From the NCBI GenBank assembly GCA_046048055.1, contig JBJOGW010000034.1:1-21235 (forward strand): 21,235 nt of DNA, given 5' to 3'. Below the pieces are notes generated by a model, which searched no databases, was not told where the DNA came from, and was given only the letters and a program-made list of their open reading frames with translations. Below are positions 1-7,195 of the stretch, in pieces. The stretch's first letter is position 1. The number at the start of each line of letters is the position of its first letter. A program made the translations under genes and the position numbers. This DNA is from SYAC01 sp046048055. Lineage in GTDB: Bacteria; Planctomycetota; Phycisphaerae; Phycisphaerales; SM1A02.

Positions 1-83
1 GGCGCACCGCCCTGCCCGACAAGACCGTAGCGCGCATGTACCAGCACTGGCTGCAGGGTCGGCAGGGAGGTGCGGGCCGGTGA
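1..83 (+). CDS. C-terminal fragment of an unidentified protein
   Basis: The frame beginning at base 3 is open to a TGA at 81-83 and encodes about 26 residues, ending in a basic, glycine-rich tail (QGRQGGAGR). The preceding part (ALPDKTVARMYQHW) looks like ordinary helical protein. The start lies outside the window and I do not recognise the family. The next 180 bases to the end of the minus-strand gene hold no gene I can support. It could be a chance open frame, since only 80 bases are visible. Confidence 0.4.
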   Translation, partial: RTALPDKTVARMYQHWLQGRQGGAGR

Positions 84-263
84 CCATGGTGGCTCCGAGG
101 CGGATGACTCGGCGGCCATCCTGGCACCAGCTGCTGTGTGCAGGCAGCCTCAACAAAGTATGGCTACCAAGGCTCACACCCGTTGTGCGCAGCGGGCGTG
201 GACGGCATGAACGTGGGGTTCAGGCGCGCGGTGTTCAGAACGGGAGCGGACAGGGAGAGGGAA

Positions 264-1379
264 TCACGGATTCCTCACGACTCGAAACCCGACGTTGCTG
301 CGGCGGTAGCCGGGCGAGGCGTCATTTCGGGATGACCCGCGGCTCATGCCAGAATCCTGAAGCCAGAAGCCGCCGCGCAACACACGGAAACTGCCGCTAC
401 CGGGACCCGTCGGGTTGGTCTGCGCACCTGACGCATAGGTGCCGTACCAGTCCTGGCACCACTCCTGCACGTTGCCAGCCATGTCGTACAGCCCAAAGCC
501 GTTGGCGGCCTTGCCGCCCACGGGCCGCGTCTGGCTGCCGCTGTTGCTGCTGAACCACGCAATCGTGCCCAACTGGCTGTCATCGTTCGTGCCGTTGGGG
601 TTCGCCGACCAGCCATGGAATGCCGTGGTGGTGCCAGCCCGGTAGGCGTACTCCCACTCCGCTTCGGTGGGCAGCCGCATGCCGGTGGCGGTGCAGAGGG
701 GCTGAATGTCGTTCCAGCTGACCTGCTCCACCGGGCGGTTGGGCGCCTGACTTGAGGGCGCTTCAGAACCGCCGCCTTGGAATCCACTCGGATTGCTCCC
801 CATCATCGCCACCCACTGCGCCTGCGTCACTTCGGTGCGGCCCATGTAGAAGGCCTGCGTCAGCGTGACCTGGTGCACTGGGCTTTCTCGCGTTGAACAA
901 CCGTACTGATCTGAAGGACTGCACCCTCGCTGATACACGCCCGACGGAATCAGCACCATCTCGATGCCCGTGCCGTTGTCCCGCACCCGCCACGGCAGAC
1001 TGGTGGCGGCAATGTCCGCCCGCAGGTTCGAGTCGTAGATCACCGCCGGGTCCGGCGCCCACTCCAGCACCGTGGCCCAGGCCGGACCAGCGCACGGACC
1101 CCAGTTCACCAGAATCACCGATAGATCGCCGCCAGTCACCACGCCATCACCGTCCAGATCCGCAGCACACCCCTCGCCCACCTGGCATGGACCCCACGCC
1201 AACAGAACCGCCGACAGATCACCGCCAGTCACCACGCCATCACCGTCCAGGTCGGATGAGCACGGCGGGGTCTGGGCACGCACAACCGCGGTCAAACCCA
1301 CGATCGCCATCGCGACCACCGTGCGTACCACGTGGCCCACACTGGAACCCCGGCGAGTGAAAACCTGCTTGCGTGTCAT
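264..1379 (-). CDS. Exported dockerin-repeat protein with SUMF1/FGE-like domain
   Basis: 371 aa. Residues 1-35 are a signal peptide (basic n-region, hydrophobic 21-33, cleavage likely after VRA). Residues 43-65 and 74-96 are two near-identical dockerin-like calcium-binding repeats, DLDGDGVVTGGDLS followed by a WGPC end. Residues 138-369 are a formylglycine-generating-enzyme/sulfatase-modifying-factor fold: EMVLIPSG, TEVTQAQW, RPVEQVSW, RLPTEAEWEYA, GLYDMAGNVQEW, RVLRGGFW and a terminal GFRVVR. The segment after RVLRGGFW lacks the two active-site cysteines of true FGE, so I infer a binding or structural role outside the cytoplasm, not sulfatase activation. The start is fixed by GGAGG (complement of 1387-1391) 7 nt upstream; the open frame continues upstream to 2513 but that part is antisense to the next gene. 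It is transcribed alone and divergently from the reductase gene. Confidence 0.9.
   Translation of the reverse strand: MTRKQVFTRRGSSVGHVVRTVVAMAIVGLTAVVRAQTPPCSSDLDGDGVVTGGDLSAVLLAWGPCQVGEGCAADLDGDGVVTGGDLSVILVNWGPCAGPAWATVLEWAPDPAVIYDSNLRADIAATSLPWRVRDNGTGIEMVLIPSGVYQRGCSPSDQYGCSTRESPVHQVTLTQAFYMGRTEVTQAQWVAMMGSNPSGFQGGGSEAPSSQAPNRPVEQVSWNDIQPLCTATGMRLPTEAEWEYAYRAGTTTAFHGWSANPNGTNDDSQLGTIAWFSSNSGSQTRPVGGKAANGFGLYDMAGNVQEWCQDWYGTYASGAQTNPTGPGSGSFRVLRGGFWLQDSGMSRGSSRNDASPGYRRSNVGFRVVRNP
1123..1253 (-). repeat. Two 38-bp direct repeats encoding the dockerin motifs
   Basis: Bases 1123-1160 and 1216-1253 are almost identical (about two differences) and lie 93 bp (31 codons) apart in the same frame. 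They encode the tandem DLDGDGVVTGGDLS repeats. Near-identity at DNA level, including silent positions, points to recent duplication or gene conversion within the gene. Confidence 0.85.
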
Positions 1380-1553
1380 GGCATGGCCTCCGGAATGAAG
1401 ATCGCCCATATTCTGCCTCAATCTGATCGCAAGACAAGCCAGCAATCCGAACGCGGCCGCCAAATGACCGCGAGACATCGGGACAATCCGGATCACCGCC
1501 AAGGATGAACGATCCCCATGCGTTGGCCGCCACAGGCGTAGATTCGCGGTTTC
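1380..1553. other. Divergent intergenic region
   Basis: This 174-bp spacer separates two divergent genes. On the minus strand it holds the GGAGG ribosome site for the dockerin protein and a weak promoter candidate, TTGCGA (complement of 1427-1432) and TATGGG (complement of 1405-1410) with a 16-bp spacer. On the plus strand it holds the TAGATT hexamer listed separately. No RNA gene or small ORF is convincing here. Confidence 0.4.
1539..1544 (+). promoter_or_regulatory. Candidate leaderless -10 (TAGATT) for the reductase gene
   Basis: TAGATT ends 9 nt before the ATG at 1554. No Shine-Dalgarno is present, so transcription would begin at or next to the start codon. The same arrangement recurs before several other genes in this window. 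Confidence 0.45.
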
Positions 1554-2555
1554 ATGGGTACCAAAGCCCACATCCTTGGAGCGGGAGGCATCGGCATCGC
1601 GGTCGCGGAAAGCCTGATCCATGCCGGCTGGCAGGTCACGCTGGTGGAGTCGAACCCCGCCAAGTTGGAGGCCGCCCGCCGTGACGGCATGACGCTGCAA
1701 GGTCGACCGACGCGCCGGCCCGAGGTGCAGGATTTTGCCGAGTGGCAGCCCCCCGCGGATGCGCCAGTGCTGCTGTGCACCAAGACCTTCGACAATCCGG
1801 CGGTTCTTCAGCGGCTTCGCTCGGTGCAGCGGCTGGTGCCGGTGCAGAACGGCTACGACCAACTGCTGGAGCGGCAGCCACACCCCACCGAAGCCATCGC
1901 CTCGTTCGTGTCCATGTGCCCGGCGGATCGGCCCGTGGCGAGCATCACACGCCCGGGTGATCTGCACATTGGTCCGCGCCGGGCATGCAACACCGCCGAC
2001 ACGGCGCACCTGAACGAACTGGCCAGCGGCCTGGCGCGCGGCGGTCTCTTCGGCGTGCACTACGTGGAGAGCGTGCTGCCGTTCAAGGCCACCAAGCTCA
2101 TGTACAACGCGGCCATCTCGCCGCTGGCCGCGGCGGCAGGCGTGGACAACGCGGCGCTGATCACCGAACCACTGGCCCGCCGGCTGTTCTTTGCCCTGCT
2201 GCAGGAGAACCACCGCATCCTGTGCCGCGCTGGCGAGCGGCTGGAGCGCATCGGCCCCTTTCACCCCGACACCGTGATGCGCATTCTGGCCACCCCACTG
2301 CTTCCCCAGCTGATGGCCGTGTTCTTTCGTCCGTCGCTGCGCGGCACCTACTGCTCCATGCGGCCGGACATGGGATCGGGGCGCACCGAGGTGGATGCCT
2401 ACAACGGGCACCTGGTCCGGCTTGCGGGCCAAACCCCCGCTCCCATCAACCGCGCCGTGCTGGACATGGAAGCCCGCATCTCGGTGCAGCGACTGGCACC
2501 GTCGCGAGAGCATCTGCTCTCGCTGGCCGCCGCCCTGCCGCGGGGCTCGGCATGA
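1554..2555 (+). CDS. panE: Ketopantoate reductase (PanE/ApbA) family protein
   Basis: 333 aa, close to the usual 290-330 for the family. Residues 9-14 are the GAGGIG dinucleotide-binding loop of an N-terminal Rossmann domain. The catalytic signature K181-x3-N185 (KLMYN, matching K176/N180 of E. coli PanE) is present, followed by a C-terminal helical domain with the family pattern SMRPDMGSGRTEVDAYNG containing the conserved Glu. The family reduces 2-dehydropantoate to pantoate with NADPH for coenzyme A synthesis, but many homologues act on other 2-oxo acids, so substrate is not certain. The gene overlaps the next by 4 nt (ATGA), implying translational coupling with the epimerase. No Shine-Dalgarno is seen. 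Confidence 0.85.
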   Translation: MGTKAHILGAGGIGIAVAESLIHAGWQVTLVESNPAKLEAARRDGMTLQGRPTRRPEVQDFAEWQPPADAPVLLCTKTFDNPAVLQRLRSVQRLVPVQNGYDQLLERQPHPTEAIASFVSMCPADRPVASITRPGDLHIGPRRACNTADTAHLNELASGLARGGLFGVHYVESVLPFKATKLMYNAAISPLAAAAGVDNAALITEPLARRLFFALLQENHRILCRAGERLERIGPFHPDTVMRILATPLLPQLMAVFFRPSLRGTYCSMRPDMGSGRTEVDAYNGHLVRLAGQTPAPINRAVLDMEARISVQRLAPSREHLLSLAAALPRGSA

Positions 2556-3580
2556 TCGACCTGGTCACCGGCGGTGCGGGCTTCATCGGTTCGCATCTGG
2601 TCGAGCGGCTGCTGGCGGAGGGCCACCCCGTGCGCGTGCTTGAACACCCGCAGGCCCGCGTGGATCACCTGCCGCTGAACCGCATCGAGCTGATGCGCGG
2701 CGACATTCGTGATGCCGAGGCCGTGCGTGAAGCCACCCGCGGCTGCAGGCACGTCTATCACCTGGCGGCGGATCCCAACCTCTGGCGGCGCGATCGTGCC
2801 GGCTTCGACGCCATCAACCACCGCGGCGCCGTGCAGGTGATGCGCACCGCCTTGGATCAGGGCGCCACGCGCGTGCTCTTCACCAGCACCGAGAGCATCC
2901 TGACCTCGCCCACGCGTCACGGCGGCGCCGTGGAGCGCGCCAGATTCCAGGAAGGCGACATGCTGGGGCCCTACTGCCTGAGCAAGTTTCACGGCGAGCG
3001 CGCGGCGTTGCAGCTGGCCGAGCAGGGCGCGCCGGTGCTGGTCTGCAGTCCCACGCTTCCCGTGGGTCCGGGTGATCACCGGCAGACCCCGCCCACGCGC
3101 ATGGCCCTGGCGTTTGCGCGCGGCGCCATGCCCGCCTACCTCGACTGCCGATTCAACCTGATCGACGCTCGCGACGCGGCCGAGGGCCTGCATCGCACCA
3201 TGCAGGTCGGGCGACCCGGCACGCGCTACCTGATCGGCGCCCACAACGTTCGGCTGATTGACTGGCTGACCCTGTTGGGCGAGGTGCTTGGCCGAACGCC
3301 GCCCCGTCTGCAGGTGCCCTACGCGCTGGCGTTGGCCGTGGGTTGGTGCAGCGAGCGGTGGGCGGACCTGGTCACGCATCGCCAGCCACTGGCCACGGTG
3401 ACTGGTGTGCGGCTCACGCGCCGCAGCATGCACTTTGACCCCTCGGCCTCGCTTGCTGAACTGGGCCTGACGCCGAGACCGCTGCGGACAAGCGCCCTGG
3501 ACGCCGTGGCCTGGTACCGGCACCGAGGCTGGCTGGCGCCCTCCACCGGCGTGGCTTGCGACAGCGTCCCCGCGCCGTAG
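2552..3580 (+). CDS. hpnA: NAD-dependent sugar epimerase, HpnA-like
   Basis: 342 aa extended short-chain dehydrogenase. TGGAGFIGSH (residues 6-15) is the NAD-binding loop and Y141-x3-K145 (YCLSK) the catalytic pair. The body closely follows the hopanoid-associated epimerase HpnA pattern: HLAADPNLWRRD, SPTLPVGPGDHRQTPPTR, RGAMPAYLD followed by NLIDARDAAEG, and GRPGTRYLIGAHN. HpnA-type enzymes are linked to hopanoid lipid modification, but no squalene-hopene cyclase or other hpn gene is visible, so the lipid role is inference. The start overlaps the reductase stop (ATGA). Its TAG stop at 3578-3580 forms part of the TAGCAT hexamer ahead of gmk. Confidence 0.85.
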   Translation: MIDLVTGGAGFIGSHLVERLLAEGHPVRVLEHPQARVDHLPLNRIELMRGDIRDAEAVREATRGCRHVYHLAADPNLWRRDRAGFDAINHRGAVQVMRTALDQGATRVLFTSTESILTSPTRHGGAVERARFQEGDMLGPYCLSKFHGERAALQLAEQGAPVLVCSPTLPVGPGDHRQTPPTRMALAFARGAMPAYLDCRFNLIDARDAAEGLHRTMQVGRPGTRYLIGAHNVRLIDWLTLLGEVLGRTPPRLQVPYALALAVGWCSERWADLVTHRQPLATVTGVRLTRRSMHFDPSASLAELGLTPRPLRTSALDAVAWYRHRGWLAPSTGVACDSVPAP

Positions 3581-3583
3581 CAT
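3578..3583 (+). promoter_or_regulatory. Candidate leaderless promoter for gmk (TAGCAT)
   Basis: TAGCAT ends 6 nt before the gmk ATG. A TTGCGA at 3556-3561, 16 bp upstream, matches the -35 consensus at four of six positions. The hexamer contains the stop codon of the upstream epimerase, so gmk could be transcribed separately as well as by read-through. Confidence 0.5.
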
Positions 3584-3589
3584 CGAACC

Positions 3590-4171
3590 ATGGCTCGCGG
3601 CCTGCTTCTGGTGCTCAGTGGACCCTCGGGTGTCGGCAAGACGACCATCGCCCACGAGCTCATCCGCCGCTTCGGCGGGCACTTCAGCGTGAGCTGCACC
3701 ACGCGCCCTCCCTCGACGGGCGAACGCGACGGCGTGGACTACCACTTCATCAGCGAGGGCAGCTTTGCGGCCATGGTGCGCGACGACGCGTTCCTGGAGC
3801 ACGCCACGGTGTTCGGTCGCAGCAGTTACGGCACGCCGCGCGCCGCCGTGGAGTCGTGGCTTGCCGAAGGCGAACTGGTGGTGCTGGACATCGACGTGCA
3901 GGGCGCCGAGCAGGTGCACGCGCGCGTGCCGGACATGCTGGGCGTGTTCATCCTGCCGCCCAGCGAGCAGGTGCTGCTGGAGCGGCTGCGCAGTCGGGCC
4001 CGCGAGGACGAGACCGCCATCCAGCGCCGGTTCGCCGAGAGCCAGCTCGAAATGGCCCGCGCCCGCGCCAACGGCGTGTATGACGCGTTCGTGGTGAACG
4101 ATGATCTGGCCGGAGCCATCGAGCATGTGGCCGAACTGGTTGGAACGCGGCTTGGACGCGTGGATGCCTGA
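3590..4171 (+). CDS. gmk: Guanylate kinase
   Basis: 193 aa, typical length. Residues 11-18 are the P-loop GPSGVGKT. The GMP-binding segment SCTTRPPSTGERDGVDYHF follows, then the DIDVQGAEQV segment and the IFILPP-like strand (VFILPPS) with the lid arginines (ERLRSRAREDE). Gmk phosphorylates GMP to GDP in the cytoplasm, an essential step of purine nucleotide supply. The start is well placed: only MARG precedes the first beta strand. The rpoZ gene often found beside gmk is absent; LemA follows instead. Confidence 0.97.
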   Translation: MARGLLLVLSGPSGVGKTTIAHELIRRFGGHFSVSCTTRPPSTGERDGVDYHFISEGSFAAMVRDDAFLEHATVFGRSSYGTPRAAVESWLAEGELVVLDIDVQGAEQVHARVPDMLGVFILPPSEQVLLERLRSRAREDETAIQRRFAESQLEMARARANGVYDAFVVNDDLAGAIEHVAELVGTRLGRVDA

Positions 4172-4175
4172 AGCC

Positions 4176-4811
4176 ATGGTTCCGGGATCCGCCATGCTGC
4201 TGGGCGCCTCGGGCGCGGACGTGGCGTGGATCTCGGTACCGCTGGCGGCAGGACTGGCCGTGGTGATCCTGCTTGCGGCGCTCTACAACGCCCTGGCCGT
4301 GGCCCAGGTGCGTGCCCGCAACGCCCTGTCGCAGATCGACGTGCAATTGCGGCGCCGCCATGACCTGATCCCCAACCTGGTCGAGACGGTGCGCGGCTAC
4401 ATGGAGCACGAGCGCGCCACGCTGGAGGCGGTGATCCGCGCGCGGGCCTCGGCACAGGCGGCCACCGAGGAACTGGCGGTCTCGGGCCTGTCCGGCGTCC
4501 GAACGCTCGCTGTGGCGTCCATGGCCCTGGACGGCGCCCTGCGCGGGCTGCTCGCCCGCATCGAGGCCTACCCCGACCTCAAGGCGAGCGCCGTGATGCA
4601 CGCCCTGCAGGAGGAACTCGTCACCACCGAGAACCGCGTGGCGTTCGCGCGGCAGGCGTTCAACGACTCGGTCATGCGCCTCAACGAGCGCGTGGTGACC
4701 TTTCCCAGCAACCTGGTCGCCGGATGGTTCGGCTTTCGGCAGGCCGAACTGTGGGAGACCGAGGCCGACACGCGGGCGGCGCCCACCGCACGCCTCGGAT
4801 CGCGGTCATGA
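4176..4811 (+). CDS. lemA: LemA family membrane protein
   Basis: About 211 aa from the ATG at 4176. An N-terminal membrane segment (roughly ISVPLAAGLAVVILLAALY) is followed by the family signature YNALAVAQVRARNALSQIDV, RRRHDLIPNLVETVRGYMEHE, a helical coiled body, and NDSVMRLNERVVTFPSNLVAGWFGF near the end. LemA proteins are membrane-anchored four-helix proteins of poorly defined function, commonly paired with an HtpX/M48 peptidase, as here. The start is uncertain: in-frame ATGs at 4164 (8-nt overlap with gmk), 4176 and 4194 are all possible and none has a strong ribosome site. The stop overlaps the peptidase ATG by 4 nt. Confidence 0.9.
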   Translation: MVPGSAMLLGASGADVAWISVPLAAGLAVVILLAALYNALAVAQVRARNALSQIDVQLRRRHDLIPNLVETVRGYMEHERATLEAVIRARASAQAATEELAVSGLSGVRTLAVASMALDGALRGLLARIEAYPDLKASAVMHALQEELVTTENRVAFARQAFNDSVMRLNERVVTFPSNLVAGWFGFRQAELWETEADTRAAPTARLGSRS

Positions 4812-6703
4812 ACTTCTTCGATCACCAGGATGCCGCCCGGCGATCCACGCGAAGGCTGCTGGCGCTGTTCACGCTGGCCATCGTGCTGGTGGTGGCCCTG
4901 ATCTACGTGCCCGTGGCGCTGGCCATGGCCGCGGAGGCGGTGGACCAGCGCGGCGGCCGGATCACCGACCATCTCTGGGAGCCGGCGCTGGCCATGGTGG
5001 TCGCGGTGCCCGTGGTGCTGGTGATCCTGCTTGGCGCGGGCGTGAAGCGCATCCAGTTGCGCGGCGGTGGCCGCGCCGTCGCCGAGTCCCTGGGCGGCCG
5101 ATGGCTGCAGGCCGCGGGAGCCTCGCCCGCCGAGCGCCGACTGCTGGACACCGTGGAGGAGATGGCGATCGCCAGCGGCATGCCCGTGCCGCCGGTCTGC
5201 GTGATTCCCGACGATTCCATCAACGCCTTCGCGGCCGGCCGCACCCCCACTGACGCGGTGCTGGGCTTCACGCGCGGGGCCATCGAGCGACTGCCACGCG
5301 AGGAACTGCAGGGCGTGGTGGCGCACGAGTTCAGCCATGTGGCCCACGGCGACATGCGGCTGAACATCCGCCTGGCCTGCGCGGTGGCCGGCGTCATGGC
5401 GATCGTGCTCATCGGTCGCGCTCTGGTGCACATGGCCGCGCGCATGCCCAAGCCGCGCCGCAGCAAGGACGACGGTCGCATCGGGCTGGTGCTGGTCGGC
5501 GTGGGTCTGATGGCGGTGGGCGGTCTGGGCGCGCTCTTCGGTCGCCTGCTTCAGGCGGCCGTGAGCCGTCAGCGCGAGTTCCTGGCCGACGCCAGCGCCG
5601 CCCAGTACACGCGTCATCCCGCCGCCCTGGCCGCGGCCCTGCGCCGCATCGCCGCCGAGGCCGACAATCGCATGCAGGCCGAGGCCGCGAGTGGGCTGAA
5701 CCACTTCTTCTTCACCAGTGCCGTGCGCACCTGGCTGGCCACGCATCCGCCGATCACCGAGCGCGTCCGAAGGCTGGAGGGATCGGCCGGCGCCGTGCAC
5801 GCCGGCATCTCCGGCGCCGCCGCGCAGCCCAGGGGCCATGCCGCCGGTGCCTCGCCCGCGGTGGCAGGGCTCGCCGGTGCCATGCGGCCAGCCACCACGC
5901 CGACTCCGATCTTGGCCGCCACGCCGCCACTGTCGGCAGCCGCGCTCGACCACGCCCACGCGCTGCTGCACGAGCGACTTCCACATGCCCTGCTGCAGGC
6001 CGTGCACGAGCCGCTGGACGCCCAGGCACTGCTGCTGCTGCTGTGCGAATCGGGTGACCCCGCCGTGGCTTCGCGGCAGCAGGACCTGGTGAGGCAGGCC
6101 CTTGGTGTCGGCATGGCCCACGCCATGAAGCAGCACCGGGCAGCCATGCAAGGTCTGGATGCCATGCTGCGGCTGACCGTGATGGACCTGTGCCTGCCGC
6201 GGCTCGAGTCGCTGTCACGACCCCAGTACCTGCGGTTTCGCGAGTGCCTGGCGGCGTCGATGCGAGCCGACGGTTCGGTCTCGCTGCTGGAATGGATGCT
6301 GCGCACGGCGCTGGCCCGTGGCGTGGAGGTGCGTCACGGCGCCCAACTGGACCGGCATGGCCGAGCCACCCTGGCCTCGGTTCGGCACGACGTGGTACTG
6401 CTGCTCTCGGCGCTTGCCCGCAGCGGCGCCTCGGGCATGACCGAGCGCGCCATGCGGCGCGGCCTGCAATCGCTGGGCTGGAAGGAACGGCCGGCGCTCG
6501 ATGCCAGCGCGTGCTCGCTGGATGCCGTGGACGCCGCGCTGGAACGGCTGGCCACGCTGCGCGAGGACGACCGACATCGCCTGGTCGACGCGGCGGAGGC
6601 GGTGGTCAGGCAGGATGGCGTCACCGCTCCCAACGAGGTCATGCTGCTGCGGGCCATCTGTGATCGCGTGGGTGTGATGGCACCGCTGGCGCAGTTCGCC
6701 TGA
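4808..6703 (+). CDS. M48 family membrane metallopeptidase with TerB-like tail
   Basis: 631 aa, about twice HtpX length. Two N-terminal membrane segments (about 17-40 and 58-76), a catalytic domain with the zinc motif H173-E174-F-S-H177, a probable third ligand E257 in REFLADA, and two further membrane segments (about 188-206 and 226-248) give the HtpX/M48 topology. After an Ala/Pro-rich linker (about 325-378) comes a helical domain that twice shows the pattern D-G-x5-E (D488-E495 and D603-E610) seen in TerB-like proteins. I recall similar M48 proteins with this tail in other bacteria, so it is probably a known architecture. The role is likely membrane protein quality control together with LemA, to which it is coupled by an ATGA overlap. 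Confidence 0.9.
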   Translation: MNFFDHQDAARRSTRRLLALFTLAIVLVVALIYVPVALAMAAEAVDQRGGRITDHLWEPALAMVVAVPVVLVILLGAGVKRIQLRGGGRAVAESLGGRWLQAAGASPAERRLLDTVEEMAIASGMPVPPVCVIPDDSINAFAAGRTPTDAVLGFTRGAIERLPREELQGVVAHEFSHVAHGDMRLNIRLACAVAGVMAIVLIGRALVHMAARMPKPRRSKDDGRIGLVLVGVGLMAVGGLGALFGRLLQAAVSRQREFLADASAAQYTRHPAALAAALRRIAAEADNRMQAEAASGLNHFFFTSAVRTWLATHPPITERVRRLEGSAGAVHAGISGAAAQPRGHAAGASPAVAGLAGAMRPATTPTPILAATPPLSAAALDHAHALLHERLPHALLQAVHEPLDAQALLLLLCESGDPAVASRQQDLVRQALGVGMAHAMKQHRAAMQGLDAMLRLTVMDLCLPRLESLSRPQYLRFRECLAASMRADGSVSLLEWMLRTALARGVEVRHGAQLDRHGRATLASVRHDVVLLLSALARSGASGMTERAMRRGLQSLGWKERPALDASACSLDAVDAALERLATLREDDRHRLVDAAEAVVRQDGVTAPNEVMLLRAICDRVGVMAPLAQFA

Positions 6704-6723
6704 ACGGGCGGCCTCGGGGCATC

Positions 6724-6729
6724 TAGCAT
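6724..6729 (+). promoter_or_regulatory. Candidate leaderless -10 (TAGCAT) for the lipoprotein gene
   Basis: TAGCAT ends 7 nt before the ATG at 6737, identical to the hexamer ahead of gmk. Because it overlaps the alternative ATG at 6728, it argues for 6737 as the real start. Confidence 0.45.
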
Positions 6730-6736
6730 GCCGTGC

Positions 6737-7195
6737 ATGGCACCACCGGTCACTCGGTTTGCGCTTCTGTTCGCCGCGACACTCTCGGCATGCAGCGCTC
6801 CGTCGCCCGTGGTGCCCACGGCGACCCGCCCGACGATCGACCCGGTCCGCGGCCTTGCGGGTCGCTGGGTCCTGGCGCCTGGCGAGTGCGTGGTGCCCGA
6901 GGGCACCGAGTCAGCGCCCGAGGATCCGGCGGGCGCCGTGGTCAGTCCCGCCGGCAACCAGCTCACCCTGGCGCGGGGAGGTGCCATGACCTCGCGACAG
7001 GGTGACTTCATCCGCCGCGGCACGTGGAAGTTCGACGGCACCACGCTTCGACTGGTGGTGGAGCCACCACCACGAAGACTGGAGATGGGCTTTCTTCCCA
7101 TGGTCGAGGTGGACCGGCTCACGCTGCAGGGGGCCGAAGGGCTGGTGCTGGTCTATCACCGCGATCCGTTCATCGGCGTGGATCACCAACCATGA
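6737..7195 (+). CDS. Small lipoprotein of unknown function
   Basis: 152 aa. The N-terminus MAPPVTRFALLFAATLSAC is a lipoprotein signal peptide with lipobox L-S-A-C, so the mature protein should be lipid-anchored. The rest (GRWVLAPGEC, NQLTLARGG, GTWKFDGTTLRLVVEPPP, VEVDRLTLQGAEGLVLVY) alternates short beta strands like a small lipocalin-like or META-type barrel measuring a main-strand W/L pattern; I cannot name the family. The ATG at 6737 is preferred over 6728 because of the TAGCAT hexamer. The stop overlaps the phosphatase start (ATGA). A strong inverted repeat lies inside the gene at 7046-7077. Confidence 0.75.
   Translation: MAPPVTRFALLFAATLSACSAPSPVVPTATRPTIDPVRGLAGRWVLAPGECVVPEGTESAPEDPAGAVVSPAGNQLTLARGGAMTSRQGDFIRRGTWKFDGTTLRLVVEPPPRRLEMGFLPMVEVDRLTLQGAEGLVLVYHRDPFIGVDHQP
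7046..7077 (+). repeat. Long inverted repeat inside the lipoprotein gene
   Basis: CTTCG, two unpaired bases, then TGGTGGTGG pairs with CCACCACCA and CGAAG around a 2-base centre (62-63), giving up to 14 paired bases with one bulge. It is coding (LVVEPPPRR), so repetition of GGT/GTG and CCA codons may explain it. In RNA it would be a stable stem shortly before the downstream phosphatase gene. Confidence 0.7.

Noticed and set aside
84..263. Small ORFs or an RNA gene between the first fragment and the dockerin protein gene
   Set aside because: The translations are Arg/Cys-rich and motif-free, and no tRNA-like cloverleaf or other RNA fold is evident.
260..274. GGAATC-ACG-GATTCC palindrome over the stop of the dockerin protein gene, as a terminator
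   Set aside because: Only six base pairs, overlaps the stop codon and is not followed by a T-run on the minus strand.
1380..2513. Minus-strand upstream continuation of the dockerin protein frame (749 aa in total)
   Set aside because: It is antisense to the well-supported PanE-family gene, has His/Gln/Arg-rich low-complexity translation, and the GGAGG plus signal peptide fix the real start at 1379.
2399..6151. Minus-strand frames of 598 and 527 aa opposite hpnA, gmk, lemA and the peptidase
   Set aside because: Repetitive His/Gly/Gln-rich translation without domains; they lie opposite genes with strong family signatures.
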